From Peribacter sp043814035 (lineage in GTDB: Bacteria > Patescibacteriota > Gracilibacteria > Peribacterales > Peribacteraceae): a stretch of 64,000 bases of DNA. The stretch covers positions 186,001-250,000 of the forward strand of contig JBDRKJ010000002.1 of assembly GCA_043814035.1 (NCBI GenBank), in the 5' to 3' direction. Positions 35,607-44,377 of this stretch are shown here, piece by piece. The notes below the pieces were generated by a model. It was not told the origin of the DNA. It was given only the letters and a program-made list of their open reading frames with translations, and did not search any database. Position numbers and translations under genes: made by a program. Position 1 is the stretch's first letter. Each line of letters opens with the position of its first letter.

Positions 35607-37001
35607 GTGAAACGCTCCGAACTCCTCCTCGGCTTACTGCGTCTTCCTGTTGATGCATTCGCGGTAACTGCGGCGCTCCTCCTCGCCTATCGGCTACGCG
35701 AAGCGCGGGTCGACCTTGTTCCTGGTGTACAGCTCCTAGATCCAGCAACCACGCTCCCGCCCCTCTCGCTCTACACAGACTCTTTCATTGTGCCGAGTGT
35801 TGTAGGTTTCCTCATGCTTGCAGCTCTCTTGGGGCTCTACGTCCTGCGTTCAACAATCAGTTCCTGGCGCGAAATGGGGAATGTTGCTATTGCTTCTCTC
35901 CTCTGGTTGGTCGCGGTGGTGGCGTGGTTCTTCTTTGTTGAGAAGCAACTCTTCTACTCTCGTATCCTCCTCTTTCATGCAGTGTTCTTTCTCGCATTCT
36001 TCAGCATGATGGGTCGCACAACACTCGTCTTGCTGCAGCGCTCACTCCTAAGACTAGGCATTGGCGTGCGCACCGTGGTGTCGGTCGGTCGTCAGCCTAT
36101 TACGCCTCTCGCGTGTCGCACTTTGGAGCACGATATTCGCTATCACTATGTGGGACACTTGCAGGATCTGGCAGGGATCCGTCGCCTTGCCCATGTTCCA
36201 GTAATTGATCTCGTATTGCAGACGGATCCCAACCCGGGGAGCGAAGAGACCGTTATGCTCATCGATTTCTGCCGGAGTCGCCACATTGGCTATGGGTTCT
36301 TCCCTCCTGTGTTTTCAGATGTGCCACACCTCCTGCGCATCGAGCGGCTGGGGATGCTCCCTATGATGCGCTTTCAACCCACCCCGCTCGACGGCTGGGG
36401 ACGCATTGCAAAGCGCGTGGGTGACGTTGTGGTCAGTTGCGCACTGATTCTCATTCTCCTTCCACTGCTCGTTCTGCTGGGGATAGGCGTGCTCATCGAT
36501 AGTGGTTGGCCGGTCTTCTTCGTTTCGGGACGCGTGGGCGATTTTGGCAAACGGCGCATCCCCATGCTGAAATTCCGTTCCATGGTCTGTGATGCAGAAG
36601 CGCGTAAAGAGGAATTGCAGTACCTAAGTCACCGGAGCGATGGCCCACTCTTCAAGGTTCACAAAGATCCGCGCGTGACCACGTTCGGTCACTTTTTGCG
36701 TCGATGGTCTCTCGATGAACTGCCGCAGCTCTTCAATGTGTTTATGGGGCAGATGTCTCTGGTGGGGCCTCGACCGCATTTACCATCCGAAGTGGATCGC
36801 TACACGCACGTGCACCGGCGGGTATTCGCTGTCCGTCCGGGCATGACGGGCCTCTCACAAGTGATGGGTCGTAGCTCCTTGCCATTCGAAGAAGAGGTGA
36901 AGTACGACCTGCAGTACGTCGAAGAGTGGTCACCGCTCCTTGATCTCTGGATTCTGTGGCGAACAGCCTTTGTGGTGCTCAAAATACATGGGGCGGACTA
37001 G
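35607..37001 (+). CDS. Polyprenyl glycosylphosphotransferase (WbaP/WcaJ-type)
   Basis: Starts lipid-linked glycan synthesis by transferring a sugar-1-phosphate to undecaprenyl phosphate. 464 residues: four N-terminal membrane helices (to ~140), a degenerate nucleotide-binding-like middle, a fifth helix near 275-298 (DVVVSCALILILLPLLVLLG), and the catalytic C-terminal domain with KRRIPMLKFRSMVCDAEARK, DPRVTTFGHFLRRWSLDELP, GQMSLVGPRPHLPSEV and RPGMTGLSQV. Start is GTG. The flippase at 8-9.6 kb could export the product. A glycan for surface polysaccharide or protein glycosylation is the likely end use. Confidence 0.9.
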   Translation: MKRSELLLGLLRLPVDAFAVTAALLLAYRLREARVDLVPGVQLLDPATTLPPLSLYTDSFIVPSVVGFLMLAALLGLYVLRSTISSWREMGNVAIASLLWLVAVVAWFFFVEKQLFYSRILLFHAVFFLAFFSMMGRTTLVLLQRSLLRLGIGVRTVVSVGRQPITPLACRTLEHDIRYHYVGHLQDLAGIRRLAHVPVIDLVLQTDPNPGSEETVMLIDFCRSRHIGYGFFPPVFSDVPHLLRIERLGMLPMMRFQPTPLDGWGRIAKRVGDVVVSCALILILLPLLVLLGIGVLIDSGWPVFFVSGRVGDFGKRRIPMLKFRSMVCDAEARKEELQYLSHRSDGPLFKVHKDPRVTTFGHFLRRWSLDELPQLFNVFMGQMSLVGPRPHLPSEVDRYTHVHRRVFAVRPGMTGLSQVMGRSSLPFEEEVKYDLQYVEEWSPLLDLWILWRTAFVVLKIHGAD

Positions 37002-37019
37002 CAATGATTCGCCAGGAGA

Positions 37020-39293
37020 TTAGAACAGCTCCATCTGCGACTTGCCGTCTTTGTCTGCGGCTTTGAATTCCTGGGCAAATTGCTTTAAATACACCATGAC
37101 GCGCTTGCCGTACGATTTGGTCTTGAGTCGATCATCCGTAACCAGCACCTCACCGTGAAACGTGCGGTGGCGACAGAAAGTACGTAGCAGGCGAAACAGT
37201 CGGTGCTCGAGTCGGGGCAGGAAGTAACCTTCAAAGGCATTGGGATAGTGTGCTGCTCGTCGCGAGAGCACGGTGTGTGATGGGTGGTCGAATGGCAGCG
37301 AGGCAATTAGCAGGCGGTCTGCAATCTCCGGAGGGAGCTCTACGTCTTCGTAGCCCCAGGGAGTGAGCAGCCACAGGGTAGGTGATGAGGCCGCTAAAAA
37401 TTCCGCTGTCATTCGCTCGATTCCCCCACTCAGGTTCTGACAGATGAGTGTCGTACCACGTTCTTCCAGTGTCGGTGCGTATTCCACGTACTTCTCTTCG
37501 ATAATGCGCCGGCTGCCTACAAGGACAATGGATTTTCCTGGCGGAGGCTCCCTTAAAATATCGTCGAGAGCGAGATCGGTACGGATGGTGAGCGGGAGCG
37601 AAAAGGGTGGAAAGGGAGTAGCGGCAGAAAGATCTGTTGCAGGAAGAATCTCACGAAGCGTATCTGCGGACAGAGGGGGAACACTGAGCATTGTCGGGTG
37701 CTCTTCGTACAACAGTGACGAGAGCAGGGGCCCGATGCGCTCAGGGACAGACTGAATGAATTGACTTCCTCCCTGTCGTTGCTGAATCCATGCAATGCGG
37801 TGGTGGAGCAGTTCTGGCGTGAGAATACGATCGAGATCTGCCAGATCGCGCCGCGGAAGCTCCGGCAAGGTGTCGTCTGTGAGAAAGGGCGCGAGGCGTT
37901 CACGTAGGGCGTGTGCCTCTGATGTTTCGAGATCCTGACTGATGAGGTAACGCACATCCTGAAAGGCGCGGATTCGCTCGATCCAGAGCTGCAATAGGTC
38001 CAAGAAGTTCGTAAGGTCTTCACGTCCTTCTGCGGCGGCACGTAGGTGATCGAGCACCACTTGCCAGCGCAATGCCTTCGTCGCTGTATCTTCGAGCATG
38101 GAGGCATCAGTGACGATCAATCGCGTGTTGGCAGTGAGGGCTGCATGACCAGGATGCTCCGGATCCGCGAGTAGAGAGAGGAGTTGTTGGTGATCAATAA
38201 GGGCGACCGAAGGGATGTTCGTGAATTGCTGGTGATATGCCTTTGACTGTTGCGTGCAGGCAAGCTTGCCGTACCACACTGCCCGTTCATCTCCGTGCAC
38301 AGGAAGATCACGGTGTGCCGTAGGGCGGTACCACCGCACTTTGACGGCTAATGTAGCTTCGTCTGACGTGAAGGCCTGTTGCAGGAGTAGAGCTTCGACA
38401 GATTCTGGATCTAAGAGAAGTGGCGCAGGCATGAGCACGCGCGTTTTGCCTTCAGGCAGCGTAAGTCTGCGCACGCATGCTTCGAGATTCTTTACGACGA
38501 TCCATGTGGCTTCCTTTGAGGCCAGCGCTGTATCGACAATGCGTTGCAGCGTTTGGGGAGCGAGAGAATCTTCTATCAGTGTCACGCCGTTTTTTGTAAG
38601 AGAGGGCAGCTGTACGCGATCGCCTGTCTCCTGCTTTTTGGCGCGGGAGGGACGGGTTCCCGAGAGCAGCCACTTCGGGCGCTTGGCGGCAGGTGTTGTC
38701 GGCAGTACCTCAGCCAGACGTCGATAGCCTGGCGAAGAGAGAGAGAAGATCTCAAAGAGCGTGCGAAGCTCATCGGGTGGAAGTTCCTGCATGCGTTTCC
38801 AGCATTTTCCGAAGAGTTCCAGCGTGGCGTGCACGTCCCCGAGAGCGCGGTGCACGGGGTCATGTCGCAACTTGAGAACCGTGCTCACGTAACCGAGTGA
38901 GTAACTCGCCAGCTCAGGGAACACCATCGATGCGAGCATTGATGTGTCGATCCAGGGGTAATCTGTCAGGTCGATACCTTCTCCTTTCAGCATGCGAATA
39001 TCGAAGCCGACATTCTGGCCGACGATGAGGGCATCTTCACCAATCCTCGATCGAATCGTTTCGCGCATCTGCTCGAATGTGGGTTTTCCTTCGAGCATCT
39101 GTGTGGTGATGTGCGTGAGTACCTGCACAGTCGGTGGCACGCTCTCAGGAATTGCAATGAGCGTCTCGAATTCCTCTACGATCTTTCCTTTCTCTGCGCA
39201 TACCGAGGCAAACTCAATTACACGATTTGTCTTAGGTACGAAGCCCGTCGTTTCGGTATCGAGGACGACGAAGGAAAGCGGAGGCAAGTTCAC
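37020..39293 (-). CDS. DnaQ-type 3'-5' exonuclease fused to a degenerate DinG-like helicase
   Basis: 757 residues. The N-terminal exonuclease is complete DEDDh: VVLDTETTGF (Asp12, Glu14), VGQNVGFDIRML and HRALGDVHATLELF. The remainder has the length and C-terminal pattern of a DinG/XPD-family helicase (LPFDHPSHTVLSRRA, NAFEGYFLPRLEHRLFRLLR, VLVTDDRLKTKSYGKR), but Walker A (GxGKT) and the DEAH box are absent, as are the Fe-S cysteines. It is probably a processive or structural exonuclease without ATPase activity. Start is GTG; a minus-strand TAGTAT ends six bases before it, suggesting a leaderless mRNA. Confidence 0.82.
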   Translation of the reverse strand: MNLPPLSFVVLDTETTGFVPKTNRVIEFASVCAEKGKIVEEFETLIAIPESVPPTVQVLTHITTQMLEGKPTFEQMRETIRSRIGEDALIVGQNVGFDIRMLKGEGIDLTDYPWIDTSMLASMVFPELASYSLGYVSTVLKLRHDPVHRALGDVHATLELFGKCWKRMQELPPDELRTLFEIFSLSSPGYRRLAEVLPTTPAAKRPKWLLSGTRPSRAKKQETGDRVQLPSLTKNGVTLIEDSLAPQTLQRIVDTALASKEATWIVVKNLEACVRRLTLPEGKTRVLMPAPLLLDPESVEALLLQQAFTSDEATLAVKVRWYRPTAHRDLPVHGDERAVWYGKLACTQQSKAYHQQFTNIPSVALIDHQQLLSLLADPEHPGHAALTANTRLIVTDASMLEDTATKALRWQVVLDHLRAAAEGREDLTNFLDLLQLWIERIRAFQDVRYLISQDLETSEAHALRERLAPFLTDDTLPELPRRDLADLDRILTPELLHHRIAWIQQRQGGSQFIQSVPERIGPLLSSLLYEEHPTMLSVPPLSADTLREILPATDLSAATPFPPFSLPLTIRTDLALDDILREPPPGKSIVLVGSRRIIEEKYVEYAPTLEERGTTLICQNLSGGIERMTAEFLAASSPTLWLLTPWGYEDVELPPEIADRLLIASLPFDHPSHTVLSRRAAHYPNAFEGYFLPRLEHRLFRLLRTFCRHRTFHGEVLVTDDRLKTKSYGKRVMVYLKQFAQEFKAADKDGKSQMELF

Positions 39294-39299
39294 ATCCCG

Positions 39300-39305
39300 A
39301 TACTA
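39300..39305 (-). promoter_or_regulatory. -10 box six bases before the DnaQ-like GTG start
   Basis: TAGTAT on the minus strand; transcription would begin at or beside the start codon. Confidence 0.45.
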
Positions 39306-39332
39306 GAGCGGGGAGCGGTTCGCTGCCAGCAA

Positions 39333-40592
39333 TCAGCTCTCTGTGATTTCTGGCTCGGCAGATTTCTCAGGCTGAGTCTCTTCCGCTGCAGCAGCCTCTT
39401 CAGCAGGTGCTTCTGCAGGAACGGCCTCTTCAGCAGGCGCTTCTGCAGGAGAGTCCTCTGTGGAAACGGCTTCTGCGTGAGCAATGTCGCCTTCTCTGAG
39501 CTCTGACAACTTGGCCTTAAAGGCCGCCAGCTCCTCGTAGTTGTACATGTCGAGTTCGAATCCGGTGAGCTCGGTAGCGAGGCGAATGTTCTGCCCCTTC
39601 TTGCCGATAGCCATGGGACGCTGAGCCTCCTCCACGAACACAGCGGCACGCTTTTTGATGCGGCGGTCCTGATCATCGAGGCGCTCCTGATTGTTCACAA
39701 TAATGACAGCGGAGATCGAGGCTGGTTGCAGGGAGGTTGAAATGAGCCGAATGGGATCTTCACTCCACTCGATCATATCCACGCGTTCGCCATTGATCTC
39801 TTCCATCACTGCCTGAATGCGCACACCTTTCTGGCCCACACAGGCGCCGATGGGATCGATGCGAGGATCATTGCTCGCCACAGCAACTTTGCTTCGGAAA
39901 CCCGCGTCACGTGCAATCGCCTTGATCGTGACATCGCCGTTGCGGACTTCGGGGATCTCGAGTTCGAGGAGCTTTTGTACGAGTCCGGAGTGCGTGCGCG
40001 AGATCTTGAGCTGCGGCCCTTTACCGGTGAGTTCCACTTTATCCAGGTACACACGAATGCGCTTACCGGTGTAGTAGTGCTCACCAGGAATCTGTTCCCT
40101 CCAGGGCAGGCTCACTGTCATACCTTCGATTTCTAACGTGACCCAGTTGGGTTCCACTTTTGTCACCGTAGCAGTCAGGAGCTCGTTCTCACGATCCTTA
40201 AACATCTCGTACAGACTCTGCTTCTCGGCTTCCTGCAGCTTTTGCAGAATCACCTGCTTGGCCGCTTGCGCGGCAATGCGTCCGTAGCCCACGGGCGTCA
40301 CATCAATCGAGATTTCGTCACCCACTTCGGCATCCGGCTTCACTTTGCGAGCGTCCTTCAGACTGATTTCAAAGTTGTCATTCTCTACATCCTCCACCAC
40401 CTCTTTCACCAGCAGAATCGTTGGCATATCTTTGCCCTCTTCTAAATCCACGCGGATTTCCTGCTCCTTATTACCGAAGTCCTTGCGATAGGCAGTGACA
40501 ATGGCCTGTCTCACGGCTTCGAGAACCTGATCAGGCTTTACGCTCTTTTCGGCACAGATCTGGTTAATGGCGGCGATGAACGATGCACGCAT
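39333..40592 (-). CDS. nusA: Transcription termination/antitermination factor NusA
   Basis: RNA polymerase-associated factor. 419 residues: N-terminal domain beginning ASFIAAINQICAEKSVKPDQ, an S1 domain (~135-200), and two KH domains with DPIGACVGQKGVRIQAVMEE and QRPMAIGKKGQNIRLATELT. There is no C-terminal AR domain; instead the last ~60 residues are an acidic Ala/Glu/Pro tail with a tandem PAEAPAEEA repeat. Lack of AR repeats is usual outside proteobacteria. It ends 40 bases before the DnaQ-like start. Confidence 0.95.
   Translation of the reverse strand: MRASFIAAINQICAEKSVKPDQVLEAVRQAIVTAYRKDFGNKEQEIRVDLEEGKDMPTILLVKEVVEDVENDNFEISLKDARKVKPDAEVGDEISIDVTPVGYGRIAAQAAKQVILQKLQEAEKQSLYEMFKDRENELLTATVTKVEPNWVTLEIEGMTVSLPWREQIPGEHYYTGKRIRVYLDKVELTGKGPQLKISRTHSGLVQKLLELEIPEVRNGDVTIKAIARDAGFRSKVAVASNDPRIDPIGACVGQKGVRIQAVMEEINGERVDMIEWSEDPIRLISTSLQPASISAVIIVNNQERLDDQDRRIKKRAAVFVEEAQRPMAIGKKGQNIRLATELTGFELDMYNYEELAAFKAKLSELREGDIAHAEAVSTEDSPAEAPAEEAVPAEAPAEEAAAAEETQPEKSAEPEITES
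39394..39450 (-). repeat. 30-bp tandem repeat in the nusA tail
   Basis: gcctcttcagcaggtgcttc... at 39394-39420 recurs at 39424-39450 with one change; it encodes the PAEAPAEEA repeat. Confidence 0.8.
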
Positions 40593-40652
40593 GGACTAGA
40601 GGGGAAACGAAGGATGAAGAGAGAGGAGAGAAGAGGAACTTGACGCCGCAGC

Positions 40653-40698
40653 GTCACCCTGAGCGTTGCCGAAGGGCACCGTTCCGATGCTACGGAAC
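40653..40698. repeat. REP-like palindrome and adjacent hairpin
   Basis: gtcaccctgagcgttgccga ... agggc (40653-40677) is a palindrome-like element of a type widespread in bacterial intergenic DNA. gttccg/cggaac (40681-40698) forms a second hairpin beside it. The surrounding 289-base gap between nusA and lspA shows no gene. Confidence 0.55.
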
Positions 40699-40866
40699 AG
40701 TGTGAACTACTTCTTAAAAAACTCTAAGTTCATTTTATCGGTGTTTGGGGCTTGGCGCAAGCAAAAGGTCATTCTCCTTTGCGTTACATCAAAGAGGGAG
40801 AATCGTTCTATTCCTCAGCAGGATACCTGTCAATCGCCAGCGATTTCTCTCGCTTGGCAGGTTCTT

Positions 40867-40875
40867 TGCTACCAT
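40867..40875 (+). promoter_or_regulatory. Extended -10 six bases before lspA
   Basis: tgctaccat (TGnTACCAT) ends six bases before the ATG at 40882, so the transcript would be leaderless. Confidence 0.5.
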
Positions 40876-40881
40876 AACGAC

Positions 40882-41313
40882 ATGAGAACACTGCTGGTGA
40901 CCGTATTGCTTAGTGGGGCGTTGAGTCTTGTGAGTGCCATACTAGCCGATACACTCCTCGCACATCGTATTGCGATCGTCGGCTCGTTTGCCGGCTTGGA
41001 GTATTCGCTCAATCCGGGAGTGGCATTCGGGGTCGCCTTTGCGCCCACCCTGCAGATGTCGCTGATTGCTGTGGCTCTCGTGGCTGTTGTATGGATGTCA
41101 TGCAAGGCGCGCAAGACGGCAGAACGGCTTGCGTACGGGCTCATCCTTGGTGGGGGGCTGGCGAACATCATTGATCGTCTGCGCGATGGCCTCGTCACCG
41201 ATTACTTTCAGATTGGCTCCTTCCCCCTGTTCAATGTGGCGGATAGCTGTATCACGATTGGGGTCCTGATGTTGTTTGTGGAGATGCTGGTCTGGCGGAG
41301 ACGTAAGCTGTAA
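40882..41313 (+). CDS. lspA: Lipoprotein signal peptidase (signal peptidase II)
   Basis: Membrane aspartyl protease that removes signal peptides from prolipoproteins after lipid attachment. 143 residues with four helices. NPGVAFG, GGGLANIIDRLRDG with the first catalytic Asp, VTDYF and FNVADS with the second catalytic Asp are all present. The open frame continues upstream to 40666, but the ATG at 40882 gives the family length and sits just behind an extended -10. murA follows 111 bases downstream. Confidence 0.94.
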   Translation: MRTLLVTVLLSGALSLVSAILADTLLAHRIAIVGSFAGLEYSLNPGVAFGVAFAPTLQMSLIAVALVAVVWMSCKARKTAERLAYGLILGGGLANIIDRLRDGLVTDYFQIGSFPLFNVADSCITIGVLMLFVEMLVWRRRKL

Positions 41314-41375
41314 GACATAAGCCCTAAGCGCGCTGTTTACAGCTTTATAGCTTAAAGCTTATAGCTTTTTAACTC
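41305..41375 (+). repeat. Hairpin and direct repeats after lspA
   Basis: aagctgtaa (41305-41313) and ttacagctt (41337-41345) are exact inverted repeats. They are followed by two copies of ttatagctt and a T5 run at 41366-41370. It may serve as a weak terminator for lspA. Confidence 0.45.
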
Positions 41376-41424
41376 TTCCAATCGCTACCACCGGCCACCC
41401 CTTCACGCTAAAATGCACCCCTCT

Positions 41425-42762
41425 ATGGATATCCGCTATCGCGTACGCGGTGGGCTTCCCCTCCGTGGCGATGTCACCATCAGCGGCTCGAAAAATGCAG
41501 CACTCCCGCTCATTGCGGCGTCGGTGCTCGCCAGTGGCGAGACTGTGCTCCACAACGTTCCCCGGTTGCGCGATATCACCGTCATGCTTCGGATTTTGGA
41601 ATTCCTTGGAGCCGAGACATCGTTTCAGGCGAATACCGTTCGCATTCGTACACACAAACTCCAGAACCGACTAATCCCCAGTGAGCTCGTGAACAGACTG
41701 CGCGGTTCGATCGTGCTTTTGGGCCCGCTCCTCGCACGCTTTGGAGAAGTATCGATGGCGTATCCGGGAGGGTGCGTGCTGGGTAAGCGGCCGGTATATG
41801 CGCACATTGCAGCTCTCGAACAACTGGGGGCGAAGGACTGTAGTACGGATGAAGTCCTTCATCTCGAAGGAGCACTGAAGCCCGGGCGTGTGATTCTGCC
41901 CGAGTTTTCGGTGACAGCTACTGAGAACGCCGTCATGGCTGCTGCTCTCGTTCCGGGAGAGGTGCAGATCGATCTCGCTGCTGCCGAGCCACATGTGCAG
42001 GAGGTAGAGAAGCTCGTCGCTGCAATGGGGGCGCAGGTGGAAGGCATTGGCACACATACGGTGTCGATACAGGGCAAAAAGACGCTGCAACCGCAGACAC
42101 ATACCGTCATCTCTGATTATCTTGAGGCAGGCGCGTTCATTATTGCCGCCCTCGTGACCAAGGGCAAAGTGCGTTTGCACGAAACGGATAGTGAACATTT
42201 GGTTTCGTTCCTGAGCGCCCTCAGGCGCATGGGGGCCGTTGTAAAAACAGAGGGAGACATTCTATTTGTAGATGGTGAGCTCTCGATGCTCAAGGCACTC
42301 GAAATACGTACGAACATCTTCCCAGGGTTCCCCACCGATCTACAGGCGACGATGGGGGTCGCAATGACACAGGCAAATGGTGTGAGCAGGATTTTTGAGC
42401 GGCTCTTCGAGGGACGTATGGCGTACTTGTATGAGCTCGAAAAGATGGGGGCTCACATCGAGATTCTCAATGCGCACGAAGCGCTTGTTATCGGTCCCAC
42501 AGAACTCAAAGGCCGCATTGTTTCCAGTAACGACATCCGTGCCGGGGCAGCCATGGTTCTGGCAGGCCTCTGTGCCAGTGGAGATACCACCATCACCGAT
42601 GTTCGTTACATCGAGCGTGGCTACGATCGCTTCGATGAAAAACTCAGAAACCTGGGGGCGGATATCGACAAAATTGTCACGGAGGAACGCAGTGAGCAGG
42701 ATGATGAGGCTGATACTCCTCTGCCATCCAGCTCTTCGACTCCATTGACGATGAAGCGATAA
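41425..42762 (+). CDS. murA: UDP-N-acetylglucosamine 1-carboxyvinyltransferase MurA
   Basis: First committed step of peptidoglycan synthesis: transfers enolpyruvate from PEP to UDP-GlcNAc. 445 residues. ISGSKNAALPLIAASVL carries the conserved Lys and Asn; YPGGCVLGKRPVYAH holds the catalytic Cys (about residue 117), so a fosfomycin-sensitive enzyme is expected; the late SNDIRAGAAMVLAGL loop is typical. The last ~25 residues are a polar Ser/Asp/Glu tail beyond the usual end. The ATG at 41425 is chosen for agreement with the family N-terminus and because an upstream ATG (41413) overlaps a taaaat -10 box. Confidence 0.95.
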   Translation: MDIRYRVRGGLPLRGDVTISGSKNAALPLIAASVLASGETVLHNVPRLRDITVMLRILEFLGAETSFQANTVRIRTHKLQNRLIPSELVNRLRGSIVLLGPLLARFGEVSMAYPGGCVLGKRPVYAHIAALEQLGAKDCSTDEVLHLEGALKPGRVILPEFSVTATENAVMAAALVPGEVQIDLAAAEPHVQEVEKLVAAMGAQVEGIGTHTVSIQGKKTLQPQTHTVISDYLEAGAFIIAALVTKGKVRLHETDSEHLVSFLSALRRMGAVVKTEGDILFVDGELSMLKALEIRTNIFPGFPTDLQATMGVAMTQANGVSRIFERLFEGRMAYLYELEKMGAHIEILNAHEALVIGPTELKGRIVSSNDIRAGAAMVLAGLCASGDTTITDVRYIERGYDRFDEKLRNLGADIDKIVTEERSEQDDEADTPLPSSSSTPLTMKR

Positions 42763-42849
42763 GCTGAGTATGGGTTGGTAATTTTTTGCAAAAGATTGCG
42801 CTCTCCATCTTTGCGTCCTGCGTTCTTTCCCCTATCATACCTTCGCTCT

Positions 42850-43395
42850 ATGGCAACGATTTCTTCTCTCGGCGGCCTTACTCTACAGTGCACATTCAGC
42901 AAAACGGATTTCACCATTTTCCCAGCCGCACAGGCCAAGCCAGGGCCCGAAGGCACAATGACGATCTTCTCGCATCCCGACGAAAATCCACCCGAGCGCA
43001 CGATCAGCTGGCCGGGAGAGTACGACTTTGACGGCATCTTCATCCGCGGCCTCGGCCACAAGGAGGGTGGACAGGTTTCGTACATTATCAATGCCGATGA
43101 TGTGCGGTGCCTCTTCCTCTCGTCACCCCTTCATGACCTCAACGATGAGGAGCTCGAAATCGTCGGTGATATCGATGTTCTCATTCTACCGGTGGATGAT
43201 GTGAAAATTGTGCAACACCTCATTGATGTTGTGGATCCGCGCGTGTTTATTCCACTCGAAACGAAAGATGGAAAGATGTTCCAAGAGGTCCTTAAGATCT
43301 GCGGCGCTGTGGGTAAAGAGGTGGTGGATGAGTACAAGGTCAAATCACTACCCGCAGAGGGCAGAGAGGTCGTGCTGCTAAAGGCGAAGAAGTAG
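42850..43395 (+). CDS. UlaG-like MBL-fold protein without metal-binding motif
   Basis: 181 residues. The pattern of short beta strands (LTLQCTFSKTDFTIFP, TISWPGEYDFDGIFIRGLG, VSYIINADDVRCLFLSS, DIDVLILPVDDVKIVQHLI, VDPRVFIPLETKD) matches predicted Zn-dependent hydrolases of the UlaG/metallo-beta-lactamase group. However the HxHxDH motif is missing, so a hydrolytic function is doubtful; similar proteins occur as conserved unknowns in candidate-phylum genomes. The ATG at 42850 begins the conserved part; a tatcat box lies 11 bases before it. tRNA-Arg follows. Confidence 0.55.
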   Translation: MATISSLGGLTLQCTFSKTDFTIFPAAQAKPGPEGTMTIFSHPDENPPERTISWPGEYDFDGIFIRGLGHKEGGQVSYIINADDVRCLFLSSPLHDLNDEELEIVGDIDVLILPVDDVKIVQHLIDVVDPRVFIPLETKDGKMFQEVLKICGAVGKEVVDEYKVKSLPAEGREVVLLKAKK

Positions 43396-43471
43396 TAGGA
43401 AGAAGGGCAGGGTTGAGATTAGACGAGGACGGTTCTCGTATTTTGCGTGCAGCACAGTACAATGGCAGCAC

Positions 43472-43546
43472 GGTCCCATAGTTCAATGGATAGAACAACC
43501 CTCTCCTAAGGGGTAAATGTAGGTTCGATTCCTACTGGGATCACCA
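43472..43546 (+). tRNA. tRNA-Arg (anticodon CCT)
   Basis: Acceptor GGTCCCA pairs with TGGGATC, discriminator A and CCA encoded. The anticodon arm ACCCT-CTCCTAA-GGGGT and T arm GTAGG-TTCGATT-CCTAC fold well. Reads AGG. A tacaat box lies at 43458-43463. Confidence 0.95.
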
Positions 43547-43578
43547 GAATTCTTGAGTCGAGAAAGAAATGGTAATAA

Positions 43579-43606
43579 TTGACATAATAATATATTAATG
43601 CATTAT
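43579..43606 (+). promoter_or_regulatory. Promoter of the tandem-HTH regulator
   Basis: ttgaca (43579-43584), 16 bases, cattat (43601-43606); the ATG at 43613 starts six bases later, so the mRNA should be leaderless. Confidence 0.6.
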
Positions 43607-43612
43607 ATTTAT

Positions 43613-44368
43613 ATGGGTAATCACCTCTCAGAGAATGTTTTTGGCTGCATGAAGCGCTTAGCTGATATTGCCAACCATACAACCGATCAGAAACTTCGAA
43701 TTGATTATCAGGCGGAGGCGATGGTCCTCATTAGAAGAATGGTCGAAAAACACGGACAAGCGCTCGCCAGCCTACTTCTGCTCGGCGAATCCATTCCCCA
43801 GGTTGGGAAACAAGCGACATTAGAAGAGGCAGTTCAATCGGCTACTGAGGCACAGGGGGCGTTGGAGGGGAAATCGCGGCTGTTTCTTTTAAGAGAAGGT
43901 AAGGGAATGAGCCAGAGGAAAGCCGCGAAACAGATGGGCATTCCGGCGAACAGATTCCAAAGGCTCGAATCGGGCATCCAGGAACCCTACGCGCATGAAA
44001 TGTCCCAACTCGCAGAATTCTATGGTCTTTCATTGGATGATTTTGTTGCCGTTTATGCAGGAACAACTATGGATGAAATTTCATTTATCGATGTCGGGAA
44101 AGAGGGTGCCTTCAAGAGATCCCCCTCAGGGGGAGAGGAAACGTATCGAGCAAATGCGACCAAGTTAGCTACTCTTCGTTTCAAGGAAGATATGAGTTTA
44201 AGGGGCGTGGCAACGGCGATGGATATAGGCGCATCAAAATTTCAGCGATTGGAATCTGGCGACCAGAAATTGACCGCTGTTGAAATGATGAAGTTCGCTA
44301 AATTTTATCGTGTCCCTCTCGCAGAAATTGTCTCCATCTGTGCAAGTCTGTCCAAAGCACACGAGTAA
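43613..44368 (+). CDS. Tandem helix-turn-helix (XRE-type) regulator
   Basis: 251 residues. Two homologous HTH_3-like domains: LFLLREGKGMSQRKAAKQMG...NRFQRLESG near residue 90 and LATLRFKEDMSLRGVATAMD...SKFQRLESG near 190. Both end in a helix pattern KF/RFQRLESGxQ then an E-M-x-x-x-A-x-F-Y segment. The N-terminal 75 residues are helical without a known domain. Base composition is visibly more AT-rich than its neighbours and it sits directly behind tRNA-Arg, a common site for incoming DNA. No toxin or phage gene accompanies it. I start at 43613 because the promoter lies over the earlier ATG at 43598. Confidence 0.7.
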   Translation: MGNHLSENVFGCMKRLADIANHTTDQKLRIDYQAEAMVLIRRMVEKHGQALASLLLLGESIPQVGKQATLEEAVQSATEAQGALEGKSRLFLLREGKGMSQRKAAKQMGIPANRFQRLESGIQEPYAHEMSQLAEFYGLSLDDFVAVYAGTTMDEISFIDVGKEGAFKRSPSGGEETYRANATKLATLRFKEDMSLRGVATAMDIGASKFQRLESGDQKLTAVEMMKFAKFYRVPLAEIVSICASLSKAHE

Positions 44369-44377
44369 TCACGAACA

